A program made the translations under genes and the position numbers. DNA of 64,000 bases, from positions 2,294,001 to 2,358,000 of the forward strand of contig NC_085123.1 of assembly GCF_030269925.1 (NCBI RefSeq), read 5' to 3'. How positions within the stretch are numbered: the first letter of the stretch is position 1; every line of letters begins with the position of its first letter. This DNA comes from Bombyx mori (Eukaryota; Arthropoda; Insecta; Lepidoptera; Bombycidae). This document shows, piece after piece, positions 25,362 to 36,817 of the stretch. Below the pieces are notes generated by a model, which made no database searches, was not told the DNA's origin, and saw only the letters and a program-made list of their open reading frames with translations.

Positions 25362-25758
25362 ATTAGTTTAATTGTAATTTTGATTAGATGTAATTCTGTA
25401 ACTTTTTTATGTCTCACTTATATTAAATTAACCTTAAATATTATAATATCCATTACATCATAAGGAGGCAGAACTGATTTTTTTTCATTCTAATAATGGT
25501 ATGCTACAATGAAGTATGAGAATGATGTATTTCATCAAAATTCTGTAATTGGACTTCTTGCTAAACCAAGATATGGTCATGTAATATTGTGTAAGGTTCA
25601 TTAGTCACAGAAAAAGCCCATGGATGCCTGATCTGTGTTAAATGACTTTGTAAGTTGTGTCTAGCAGTAGTTATTAGGTAATATTTCCAAGCCACACATG
25701 CGTGTGAGTAATCTGTGTTTGAACTGATTCATAATGTGTAATTGAGTATTTGGTGTTA

Positions 25759-25764
25759 AATAAA
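25759..25764 (+). terminator. Candidate polyadenylation signal for H3.3
   Basis: AATAAA lies about 400 bp after the stop codon and is followed within 30 bp by a T-rich stretch. No histone 3' stem-loop was seen in the UTR. Confidence 0.4.
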
Positions 25765-25799
25765 TCTAATTTAGACTTAACGGCTTTTTTTAATATTTT

Positions 25800-26750
25800 T
25801 GTCAGTTTCAGTTTTGTTAAGCAGGTGGTTTACATTTTTTATTAGCTACGAGGGCCAGATGAGTTCACTACTCACTTGACACTAAGTCATTACCTGAATC
25901 TATTAATTATAAATATACATATGGCTGCTGTTCACCATGAGATAAGCTTAAAGTTTCGAGTGTTAATGACTTAGCATGTCCTATACGATTCTTAAAAAAA
26001 ATCACTTCATAACTGTAATAGTGATTATGGATAAACCCCACTGATATGTATATCCAGTACGGCAAATCATAGGTGAGGGATTTTCTGATAAAGCTGGATT
26101 ATCATTTAGGTTGTTTCATTTGTTGGATTGTCCACTCCTATTTATGTATTTCTCTAATAGTATGTCTCAAACAAAGTACAGAAGAGTAAAAAAATACATA
26201 AAAATGGCAAGTTAAGTTTGTAGTTAGCTACACTACAGCATGGAATTTCCAAAATGGATTTGGAAATATGGGCAAAAACGGAAACAATAATGCATGGGAT
26301 TGTTTTCAATGAAAACAACCAAATGCAAATTTTAATAATGAAATTATCAAACATTTTATTCACAACAGGCGACTGGAATTCCATTGTCTGGTTTTGTTTT
26401 ATTAAAACTACTTGTGGCCATGGGTTCTATTAACACATCAGACAAATGTGTGACAGATTAGTTTCTTTTTTTGTGTATTGAATATATTATAAGTATATTA
26501 TTATGTTGAAACTTATAAATATAAATTTATTACTTAACACCAGATGTGAATTGCAGAGCCCATGACATCACAATATGAACCACTTTGAGATTTGAGGACT
26601 ATTGCAATTGTAAAAAAATATTATTTACGAAATTAAAATTTTGATTAATTTAATTTATTAAACCATGTTATTCCTTCATTGTGGAAGTCATTTGTGAATA
26701 TGATTCATATGTACTTCATTAGAAAAAAAATTCGCTAGATAGTGGCATTT
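25800..26750. other. Intergenic, AT-rich, with diverged Bm1 scraps
   Basis: A SINE-like scrap (TAGCTACGAGGGCCAGATGA) lies near 25842. A clearer minus-strand Bm1 fragment spans about 26610-26735 (CATGTTATTCCTTCATTGTG, then ACTTCATTAGAAAAAA). No exon was recognised. Confidence 0.5.
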
Positions 26751-27135
26751 GTAAATTAACATCGTTCACTATTCTATAATATAAGCACACCAAATAATAA
26801 ATACACAACATTATGTATAAGTTTAACTAGTAGATTAGCTTTTCCTCAGATGTCCTAAACACAATCTTTCAACTTTTAGTACACTTGATACTGTGAATTT
26901 TGACTTCCTTAATTCATATTTTTTTTATTTTTAGAGTAGTAATTAAGTGTAGCTAACTTATTAATCTTACAAAATCAACAAGATTAGCATTGTCACTTTG
27001 AAAATCCAAGGATGAGAATATATTCAGCAGAGGACTTCTGAGGATGGTTATAAAATAACACTGTCTAGGTAAATAAATTAACTTTCTTTAATGATACTTT
27101 TAAACATCTATAAAACAAATCTATTGATATTATAT

Positions 27136-27613
27136 TCAAAGCTGTAGTTCCTTCTCTGCCTTCTCAATTTCCAGCAATCTCTCTTCGATTTCAATAACAC
27201 TTTTACCATGTTCTTTGTTGTATCTGTATGATTGGAGGAGTTGTTCTTTTTCTAAGCCTTTTATCCTATCATAAAGTGTTTTGTCGAATTCCCGGTCAAT
27301 GTCACTTTCTTCCCTCAAAACACAAAAATATAACATGAAGATTGCAACGCTTCCGATGACTACGTACGGTTGGTACCAAGGCATATCATCATTTATTTTG
27401 CTGATTAAAGGAACGGGACCTCTAGAGGCAGCTCTGCTCGTTGAAAATTTTACCGGTTCATTTTCGTTAATTTCAACATTGCTGCTTTTAAATCTAATTC
27501 CGCTAACACGAAAACAATGCCTGTAAACATAAACTTGTTAATATTAAGCATTATTATACAATATTAAGCTGTGGATTAAATGGTCACCTTAAATAATTTA
27601 GATTTCTCAACAT
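27136..27613 (-). CDS. UQCC4/CCSMST1-like mitochondrial inner-membrane assembly factor
   Basis: Two exons, 27613-27588 and 27520-27136, encode 136 aa. The N-terminus MLRNLNYLRHCFRVSGIRFK is basic and hydroxylated and resembles a mitochondrial presequence. KFSTSRAA follows, then one membrane segment at about residues 61-77 (YVVIGSVAIFMLYFCVL), then LREESDIDREFDKTLY and a Glu/Lys-rich coiled tail. The pattern of F-S-T-S-x-A, a single transmembrane helix and LREExDID is that of the CCSMST1 (C16orf91) family. In mammals this is UQCC4, needed for assembly of respiratory complex III. The tail is longer than the vertebrate form. The assignment rests on motif recognition, not on a search. The tiny first exon was set by the initiator Met and matching splice phase. 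Confidence 0.72.
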
Positions 27614-28128
27614 TTTTTCCTACTTTTATGCTTAACACTATTTTGATTCGTTTGAAAAGTTTATAGTTTCACAATTCACAGTATCGAGTCTAGATTGTAG
27701 GTTTTGCATTTGACTAAATTATTTTACAAATTAATAAGTTTTTCGGTCAATCTGTCAAATTCGAAGCAATTGCACAATTGCAATGACATAACAAGTCAAC
27801 AGTGTCAACACCAAATGACAGTTGACATTGACATCCTACTTAATAGGTGCGGTACCTACGTCCTACTTTGCTGCTTTCCTTTGTTCCCTTCAAGAATCCA
27901 GTAAAATGTGTGTGCAAACTTTGTGTCTTAGGTTTTCCTTAGTGAAAATATTATTGTATTTATTATATATAGAATTAATTAATATTATGACCTCATCACA
28001 TTGTACACGAAATTTAAGATATGAAGAAGCTGCTTAGAAGTAATTGATATTCAAGACTATTCTATAGACTATTATTCAATTTCGTGTCCCAAAATAATGT
28101 TAGTAATACAAAGCTCTTACCTTGACAG

Positions 28129-31100
28129 TTACGTATGAGAATCTAAAAAATTCATATTTTTTTCTAAAATGCTAGTGATTTTTGTTTCAGAATACCTTAA
28201 AGCATTTTTAATACTGAAAATATAAAAAAAACTAATTAACCACCACTCAGTGTCTAAACTGTCTAATAATGAAATAAATTTCCAATTTGATATTTAGTTC
28301 AATCGTAAACTAAATTTTTATGAAGAAAAGAGCGAAAACATCTTGAAAAGCAAACAGTTCTCTGCAATTCGACGACATGGCGCCTTTTTGGCGTGGAAAG
28401 AGCGTTTGTGTCGTTTTAAACTGATGCTATTAACATATTTTTTTTAACTCTACTAGTTATATTGATAAAATGGGAGACTCGTTTGGAACTTATCATTCAT
28501 AATTATTTTATATTAAAGGAAATAATCTAGTGTTTAATTATGTATTAAACAAAAAAATTCACATGTGCCTAATTTAGAAGGCATTCATTTAAATTTATTT
28601 TAATGCGCCGTGTAAAATTTCATCTAAATAGTATTAACGTTTTTGAGCCGATACCCCATGTGACCTCATTTATTTCGCAATTTCTAAAATAATACAGTTG
28701 GAAAGGTTTCCGGAGCTACAGATTACTACACTACAGTTAAAACTCTTACCGAATATACTCATCCCCGATCTCAGGTTCTCTCAATAAATAATCTCTTTCT
28801 TTTATAGCTCTGTTCAGTTTCTCTGTGGCTATTTCTAATTTTTCCGTATTCACGGTCAATTTATTTGTACTTATCGGCATCGGTCGAGAATGTAGGTCGG
28901 TTTTCAAATTGTTCAACAGTAAGGTCTGCACATCGCATTTGTCAGTAATTTCTTTAACTGAGTTACACAGCGATGCTCGTAGATTCCAAACTGTTGATAT
29001 TCCTTTCTCCTGTGTTTTTGTGAAATACAAATCGCAGAGTAATTAAGAGCTGTTCAGTAGAAAGTGTACAGATTTTTACTTCGCGAAATATTATTATAGT
29101 TCAATCAATTTCAATAATGTTACAACTGTACAGAGCTCTATTTCGGCACGTGTCATGTGGAAAGTAGATGGATGGAAGAGAACGATCGAGACTTAGCAAA
29201 AAAAAAGTTTTAAATATTGTCAAACAAATTTATCTATACTCTCACTGCGCAATGAATAAATTTATAATTTTCCTTTCTATAACTCTTTGATTTAAACTTC
29301 ATTTTGCCGGCTATTACTGTTCTTGGTCGCAAAGACCGCATAATACAAGAGCAATTGCCAAAACATACCCTAGTTAACTAAGTGGGGCATTAATAAAAAA
29401 ACACTCCTATTTCAATGAGTGTTGCGGCAAAAGGATCTCATGATGATAAGCGTCTATAGAGATAATACACAAGGATTTCGGGTTTGCCATTCTAGCCTCC
29501 TTCAACCATTACGTACCCGTATCTATTCCTCATCATCCGGTCAATGCTATGCTCATTCCATATTTCTACGTACCTCTCCTACTCCTACTGATAATTATTG
29601 TAATATTAAGTGCTAGTGTCGTGTCGGGTCTGTCGTGAGCCCACGTAGATTGGATAGTCTGGTGGTAGGACCTCTTGTGAGTCCGCACGGGTAGGTACCA
29701 CCACCCTGCCTATTTCTGCCGTGAAGCAGTAATGCGTTTCGGTTTGAAGGGTGGGGCAGCCTTTGTAACTATACTTGAGACCTTAGAACTTATATCTTAA
29801 GGTGGATGGCGCATTTACGTTGTAGATGTCTATGGGCTTCAGCAACCAATTAATACCAGGTGAACTGTGAGCTCGTCCACCCATCTAAGCAATAAAAATA
29901 AAAATATAACCCAGTGGGCAGCTCATTGCCAATTTAATCCCCATATAGTATACTCCCCACGCTACAGTTCTAGAACGCAGTCGAACGAGAGTTTGGCGGC
30001 TCAGAAGACCGAGAGCTTCTCGTATAAATCTACTATTTTATTCTTACTAAGGCCTAGAGTGTTCCACGTCGTACGCCTGCTCCATGCTATAACGGTGTTA
30101 TTTGTTATTGTCATTCTACTTACTAGTGACGTTTTTTGATTAATGTTGCCTTTTTTTACATAATTTTGGGATTTCTAGATAAAAGTGAGAGTTACAAATA
30201 TTTTTCCTTTTTCATTTTAAGAAAATAACAAGAGTTCATTTTAAAACCCGCAATTGAGAGAGTTGATCTTGAGAGCGCTATACTCAAAGCGCTTCCCAGT
30301 CTCATATCCTATGTAAAATTATTGGCAGAATCTTCTTAATGGAGGCTTTCGGTATCTGTTATTTACAGTAGACAGGGACCTGGTTGCTTCTCTGGCAAAG
30401 CTACCGTCCTTGAATAGTGGTGAAAACCCGGTACTTCGACAGCGATAAAGAAATTTTTAGTAAACAATAAAAATATGAATTCACTCACAGTTTTAATCCT
30501 AAATTCTTTCAATTCGTTTTTAGAATCATTTAGCAACTGCATTAGAGCATCTCGCTGAATTCGGGCTTGCTCGACTTCTAATTGTAGTTTACCTGTAGAG
30601 TTTGTTAATTGTGGGATATCTTGGTCCAGTTTAGATATCTGCGACGTGACCTCTCGAATACTCCGTTTCAACAATATTAACTTGGATTCGACTGAATTAA
30701 TACAATTTAAGACAATTTATTGATTAACATCAAAATATTCACAGATAATGAATTATGAAATCAATTGTCTCCAAAGCAAAGTGATAAAAATAGCACGGCC
30801 TACAAAAACATCACCCTATATCTTCCTGTAGGTAATGCAAGAGACCAATAATGGAGTCACCGGATAATGAGTAGCAGTGGTTTTTTTTTTCTAATATTAT
30901 AAAAGAACGCTGCGCTTGCCAACGGACATTAATGTGATGGACACCAAAAAAACGTTTTAAAAAGTTACATCATGAATTAAGCGTGGGTCGTTTTGATTGT
31001 AGGGATTTGCCCTTTACTGCTAATGTGTAATTTAGGTTTATTAGTCTGTAAAATCTTATTTTTAGAATTATTAGTGTAGCATTACGATTTTTTATTGGTT

Positions 31101-31443
31101 TCAAGTGAATGGTGATTTATTAATTAATGTGGTATCAGGAACTTTTTGATGAATATAATATATATAAATAATACCTTAATACTATACATAATAGACGATA
31201 CACTATAAATAATTCAAAATAAATACAAAACAAATGTCGACTACATCCAAACTTTCAGTCATCTAATGAATTCTATTTAGGAGGTATTAAGATAGCGGAC
31301 GTCTAAAGCTACTCTGTAAATCAGTTTCTTTCAAAATAAATTATTAATCTATGCTTACATTCCCGCTTTTCTTTTAATTTAGCGTCGTTGTCTTGCTCTT
31401 GGAGCTTAATATTTTCTATAACACGTTCGATAGAATCATCCAT
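28129..31443 (-). CDS. Coiled-coil protein of unknown function, 210 aa
   Basis: Four minus-strand exons splice in phase: 31443-31359 (MDDSIERVIENIKLQEQDND), 30691-30489, 29009-28750 and 28213-28129 (ending NMNFLDSHT and TAA). The predicted protein is almost wholly helical and charged, with heptad-like Leu/Ile spacing (ESKLILLKRSIREVTSQISK, NTEKLEIATEKLNRAIKERD). It has no membrane segment, Cys/His cluster or catalytic motif. The chosen ATG lies inside a longer open exon (frame upstream FVKSYRKKRISQ), so an additional 5' exon is possible. I do not recognise the family. A spindle, ciliary or vesicle-tethering coiled coil would all fit. It is followed by the UPF0193 gene, transcribed away from it. 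Confidence 0.72.
29633..29908 (+). repeat. Bm1 SINE, 3' two-thirds
   Basis: The match runs from CTGGTGGTAGGACCTCTTGT to CACCCATCTAAGCAATAAAA. It lacks the tRNA head and lies in an intron of the coiled-coil gene, antisense to it. Confidence 0.85.
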
Positions 31444-32218
31444 TTGTGAAATTCGTTTTTTTCTGTATGATTTGACAAACTGAATTAAATTTTTTACTAT
31501 ATTTATGCACACTTTGTTCACAGTATAAAGGGAGCAGCAGTATAGTAAACTCCTAAATAAATACACTACGCAGACATTATATGCATATTAAACTAAATTA
31601 ATTACTATGCCTACACGTGACCAGTGATTAAGAACAAAATAATTAAATTTAGAACTAGAAACGGAAACGGATTTACCGGATTCGCAATTTTTTTATGTCA
31701 TTATCCGCAACATAAAGAGGATTTATTTCATTTTTATCTTTTATTTATTTATTTTTTATTGATATAATACGTTGCTTTTTCCTCTCTGAGTGTTCCTTAT
31801 CCAATTTTTCTCTATTTTTAGAGAATTAGGTAAGCAAAGCTTATCTATTTAATTTTAAAAAAAGGCTTTGCTTACATTTAAATCATTTTTAATTTTTTGC
31901 GCAATACCTAGTTGAAGATGGTTGGTATTTGTCCATAGATAATACACTTAATAATGCACGTTTCACATATTAGGGAGCCAGGTACAAATTCGGTCAATTA
32001 TTTCTTCTCGAGCGAAAATTCGTAAAATGCATTAGGGATTTATATTTTGAAAACTCGTGACCGTCAGCTCCGACTTCGTGGGTGGGGCGGGCAGTTTTTG
32101 TAAAATCAAAGGTGATAATGCAACAGGCAAACCACACCATAATAAACTAAATAAATGTATTTAATATTCGAATCACTTGTAAGTACAGCGGAGACCGCGA
32201 AGCAGCTAAGCAATACTC

Positions 32219-32411
32219 AGGCCGTTTTCCAATTACAGCACAAGAGCGCATTATGCGGCATAATGCTCAACTAAGCTTCACCATAATTCGGCATTGTGCG
32301 TCACTGAGTCGCATTATGCTCTGTAATTGGAAAACTACCTGTATGTACTTAAAGCTTAGTTGAGCATTATGCCGCATAATGCGCTCTTGTGCTGTAATTT
32401 GGAAACGGCCT
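32219..32411. mobile_element. Foldback MITE with about 60-bp near-perfect arms
   Basis: The left arm from GGCCGTTTTCCAATTACAGC through TGCGGCATAATGCTCAACTA pairs with the right arm reading TTGAGCATTATGCCGCATAA to AATTTGGAAACGGCC, leaving a loop of about 70 bp. It directly abuts a truncated Bm1 head at 32412. It has no coding capacity. Confidence 0.78.
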
Positions 32412-32640
32412 CAATAACCTCGATTCAATGTGACTGTGCCGGTTGTCCAATCCCACAGCGAGGCAATAGTTTTTCTAATGAAATACATACTTGACTCATG
32501 TTCATCAACGATTTCCACAAGGAAGGAATGACGTTGTGTAATAAAAATCAAATTCTCGATAATAATAATTTGCGTAACTACTACTAGGTAACGCCCTACC
32601 CTTTTTCCGCGAAGAAGGGATCCGTTCGTGGTGTTAGGCA
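32412..32640 (+). repeat. Diverged Bm1 SINE 5' part
   Basis: The B-box-like stretch GTTGTCCAATCCCACAGCGA is followed by TTTTTCTAATGAAATACATA and GAAGGAATGACGTTGTGTAA, matching Bm1. The tRNA head is cut at its left side where the foldback element begins. Confidence 0.6.
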
Positions 32641-32747
32641 TCAGTAGCAACTTAGTACCAGTTTAGCCACGAATCATTTCATAAGTAAATTAATAAGAGA
32701 GTTAGCAATTTCGGAGTTATTAATGTTAACTTTGTCTTGTTGTTTTA

Positions 32748-32912
32748 GTGGTATTTTTTTTATTGCAGGGCCGAGCACGCACGCACGAGCACACGGCCCG
32801 CCTGGTGGTGAGTGGTTACTGTCGCCCATGGACATCAGCAATGCCAGGGACGCTACAGCCAAACCGCTGCCTATCGTTAAGTACACAAGCATCGTTTGAA
32901 GAAGGACATGTC
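32748..32912 (-). repeat. LINE-like 3' tail (CGGCCCGCCTGGTGGTGAGT family)
   Basis: A T-run is followed by AGCACACGGCCCGCCTGGTG, then TCGCCCATGGACATCAGCAA and CATCGTTTGAAGAAGGACAT. This is a dispersed lepidopteran retroposon end. A more diverged piece of similar type lies at about 44527-44610. Confidence 0.55.
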
Positions 32913-33447
32913 AAAACATACAGAAGTACATAACTTAAGATATCAAAATTAAATTGCTTTTCGTAACATAGTAACGTACAATCTGACAATAGATGGCGGC
33001 TGGCGTATTATTAATGTAACAGGATATATATAAACACTTTAAGGAATTAAAATAAATAAATATGAATAAAAGTCTATAGGTACCCGTACATGCTTTTAGT
33101 ATTATTTAATAAGGGAAGCATGTATTTAACCCTTTGGCCCGTCCTATATTCAATGACAATCGGACATCAACTCAACTCAATCAAACTCTGAGCAGCTGAA
33201 GGAGCCTATGGAAGGAGCGGAGACGCATTTTTTCACTGACTTTTGATAATGTAGTAGTAGTAGTGACCTCTGTATGCTGAACTCTATGTTATGCTCTATA
33301 AGCTCTTTATGCTATACGATGGTAACTAAGGTAACACAACATCAATATTTGAAACTTGTAAAAACATAGGCAACAAACTGTTGAGACATTTAATACGCAA
33401 AATAAGTTTTACAGATATTAACAGTATTTTTGGAAGATTCAAACGAA

Positions 33448-36349
33448 ATGGAGAAGCCAGATGAAAAAGGGTTCGTCAATGTAACATGGCCAAGTAGAAG
33501 TGTTCCCCACGGTGGTATCTTCCATACGAAGACAGTTCATCGAACTCCAGCACAACAGGAATTTATAAAGGGTAGATAAATTATTTAAGATTTTGTTTTT
33601 GATATTGCCTTGTTTGACAAACCACCGGATATGGCTTATGAACGGCTGTCATACACTTCAAACGGGAACCCTTGACAGCTTTATAGCCTGAATAGACAAG
33701 ATAATAATCCTTACACGAAATATCATAACAAATTAATTAATCGTTCATAAATCACTCCTAAACAGTCCTTTTGGAAGAATCCAAGCTTAGCATAGTACAG
33801 CGACATAATGATGTTCTCAAATTACGTAAACAAGAAGTCATTTCAAATACAAGGGACGTCCAAGACAGGTTCCCTTTGACGAGACCTCGCACTTCTCGAC
33901 GTCGATCCTTTTCAGCTATTCGTGCTTCCGGCATATTCGACGAAGACGTGTGAGTGTTAAATTAAATTAATATAAAAAAAAACAATCATATAAATGTAGA
34001 GTTATTTGAAAATGGAATGATGGGATCAGGTATTTTTTTACTAATAGGAAGAAAGGTTGTTGAACTAGTCAGAATAAATATGTTAGTTAAAAAGAAGAAC
34101 GCATTCGTTTCTAACAGTACACCACAATAGTAATTATTCCGAAACAACAGACTTCGTGTCTTAGTTTATAATATGCTGTCTTGTACAACTGAGAACTTTT
34201 TGATAATAAGAATGATTTCTTGGGTCAAGGTATCGACCGATCAAACGCGGTGAAGATAGAGAAGTGTTAAAGGACAGACTTTCGCGTTTGATGTCAGATG
34301 GAGATTGTGGAGAAGCACGCGAATTAAAATCGAAACCTGTAGAAAAACCAGCGAAGAAAACTGCGACATTACCGTCCAATAAAGAAATGTGGAATGAAAG
34401 TGAGGATTCCATTTTGACATTGATTAATTTTGACATTACGTACGTGATGTAGGTACCTACCTTCAATTTATTTACGAACAGTAGATTGGGGGATTAAAGA
34501 CTAGAGTTAGAATAGGAACAAATCTGGGATGTCACAATACTTTTGTTGAGTTGTTAGATTTAACTTTGTTGAATTTTAAAGGTTTTAAGGTATTTAGAGT
34601 TTAAAAATATTAAATAGTTTCATTAAGTCTTCAAGATTTTGTAACTCATTAAAGATATTGAAAAGTTAATTACCTAAAGTTAGGTACCTACCTAACAACT
34701 AAATAGTGCCAGCCCTATCGAACGAGATGGATGTAATATGCACTGCGTAAGCCCTGTCCCGCCGTCTCAATATAATAGCTCCGACTGGGCTTCGGCTCTG
34801 TCCGGGGTAGGGCGCCGGCTGTGTGCGGCAGGAGTTTTTAGTGAGGTTCAATTCCCACATACCCCGCCCGTCGTGCGGGTGGGTATCCGGCGATTTTCTC
34901 CTGCAGAAAAAAAAAGCTCTATCGAAAAACTCTTATTGTCCCCATACGTAATCCGATTATCACAAACCCCAAAAGAACCCTGTCAAGCAAATTTTTTCAG
35001 TTTTTGTGTATATTTTGTAATGAACTATGTATAATAAACATTAATAGCGCATCGTGTATAAAAATTTAAGCCTCTGGAACAATATTAATCTCAATTTTAA
35101 GAAGAAGAAAAACCATTGAAAATTTGTGTTGGATTTGGAAAGGGTCCCGATTTTTCTCAATCTACGGAACTTATTTTTCTATTATTCGACATTTCAAATT
35201 CATTTTTCGTGATCACGGCTGGCACAGAAATTACACACACAAATACGCAATTAAACTTTAAAAACCAGTTCAATCTCATGCAATAGTCAAAATGGTACTT
35301 TGATAAAATGGTGCCACACGATAATCCTTCGGCCGCCGCTAATTTTATAGCCAACACAGGCGATGGGGCAAAGTAAAACCGCCGCGGCGCCGTCGCCCAC
35401 AGCATGTTTTGCCTGAGGTTTTAGGCTCTCCAAACATTGTTCTATTCCAACAAATAAACACAATTACTCATCTGTTTATTATACCTAATTTTTAAACTAG
35501 TTATTAGTAAAAACTTTGTTTTTTGCTTTAAATCCTAATTTAAACGTTTACAAATGTCTCTTTAATTTCAGTATTGAATCAAATTCGTGAACGTGTGGAG
35601 TGGCTGAGTGAAATGGAGCAGTTGGGAGAAGCGGGTCCGCACAGAGACATAGTAAACGATCAAATAGCCGAACGTATGCGAGCACTGGATGCACTGGGGG
35701 TAGACAGCGAGCCGTCTACAGCTAGAACTATAGCCTCGAGCTCTGGTTCTACTACTGGTGTTAATAAATCAGTAAAAAAAGATACTTTCAAAAATACTAA
35801 GCAATTTCGTAAGTGCAAACCGGTTTTAATTTTCCCACAAATATTCCAAATATATTTCGTTTCGTGCGTTATATGAAAGTGGCAAAAATACTTAAAATAG
35901 ATGGTCTGTGATGTCATCTGTCAATGCAAGAAGAATTCTACTAACCGTCAATGTCAGATCGCCATGGGTACCATAGACCTATGGGTACCTTTAGGATTCT
36001 ATTTTTACAAGTAATTTGCGCCATGCACATGCTACGATTGCTGTGACTCGAAACTGATCGCAAGAGAAATGGTCGCGAGAGTACGTCGCTACAGATGCGA
36101 CTATTATTACAGCGCTTCAATCCATCATATAGAAATGTTATAGACAATTATTGAAAAATCTCGAGACCCTTGCATAGTTTAAATACACGGGTAAAATTAC
36201 GTAGTTACATAAAAAAGACGTTTTTTTTTTCAGCACTAAAATCGTCCCCTGAAAACGAACATAGATATGCACGACACGGTGTAAATGAGGAGAATGTTGC
36301 TAGCTACGAGAAAATGTCACTGAAATGGTCACCGAGACGCCGCGTTTGA
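33448..36349 (+). CDS. UPF0193 (EVG1) family protein
   Basis: Five exons, 33448-33571, 33766-33949, 34230-34399, 35572-35808 and 36234-36349, splice in phase to 276 aa. Family-typical stretches are GGIFHTKTVHRTPAQQEFIK, then VLLEESKLSIVQRHNDVLK near residues 42-60. A charged middle segment (YRPIKRGEDREVLKDRLSRL) follows, then QIRERVEWLSEMEQLGEAG with DIVNDQIAERMRALDAL. The protein is hydrophilic, helical and has no signal peptide. The family (human C22orf23) has no established enzymatic role and is mostly expressed in ciliated tissue or testis. The joins at 33571/33766 and 34399/35572 each complete a codon in a conserved stretch. A weaker donor (AAA/GTGAGG) is used at 34400. The gene converges on gloverin with 468 bp between stop codons. 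The last exon is duplicated at 57102. Confidence 0.88.
34723..34915 (+). mobile_element. Short 5'-truncated retroposon with target duplication
   Basis: It ends in a run of A (34907-34915). GCCCTATCGAA at 34712-34722 and GCTCTATCGAA at 34916-34926 match in 10 of 11 positions. The body (GGGGTAGGGCGCCGGCTGTG, then CCCGTCGTGCGGGTGGGTAT) looks like a LINE 3' end. It lies in an intron of the UPF0193 gene. Confidence 0.65.
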
Positions 36350-36398
36350 TTTTTCTTTCCTTTTTTTTAAACTTAATTTATTGAGATAATTTTATTTT

Positions 36399-36404
36399 AA
36401 TAAA
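36399..36404 (+). terminator. Candidate polyadenylation signal of the UPF0193 gene
   Basis: AATAAA lies 50 bp after the TGA stop, in T-rich surroundings. Confidence 0.45.
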
Positions 36405-36778
36405 TTAAGTAGGTATTTTGGATTGTGGTGAAATGAAAGTTTTGGATTCGCATAATCTGTTTTCTTTTAATATAAAGTTTGTAGAATCGAACAAACATAT
36501 CAGTCTGAAGGTGTTTCACTTTTCTTATATTTTTTTAGGCATTGCTTCTTCCTAATTCAATGTTGATGGTTGATTAATTTACTTAAAATAAAATGCAAGG
36601 AAATTTAGGAAACGTAATTTTTTTATTAAATTGTATTTCTAACCGTCATAACAAAGCACGAGATCCTATTTATCTAATTACATTATGAAACAAACTTACA
36701 GTTAGACATACTTCGTAAATTTCGATTTTAGATAAAACAATCAATAATAACCTATATTGAATAATAAAAAAAAACTAA

Positions 36779-36784
36779 TTTATT
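36779..36784 (-). terminator. Candidate polyadenylation signal of gloverin (copy A)
   Basis: Minus-strand AATAAA (plus TTTATT) lies 34 bp after the gloverin stop codon and is followed by a minus-strand T-rich run. The equivalent site in copy B is at 57647-57652. Confidence 0.5.
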
Positions 36785-36817
36785 TGGCAAAAGATTATTG
36801 TTTAAGTGTTGAGGTGA

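Noticed and set aside
33318..33345. RFX X-box upstream of the UPF0193 gene (GGTAACTAAGGTAAC)
   Set aside because: The half-sites are direct repeats rather than the inverted arrangement of an X-box, so a ciliary promoter cannot be claimed from this.
34264..34452. UPF0193 exon continuing to the stop at 34450
   Set aside because: Using the GTGAGG donor at 34400 joins in phase to the strongly family-like QIRERVEWL exon. Reading on would drop that conserved part.
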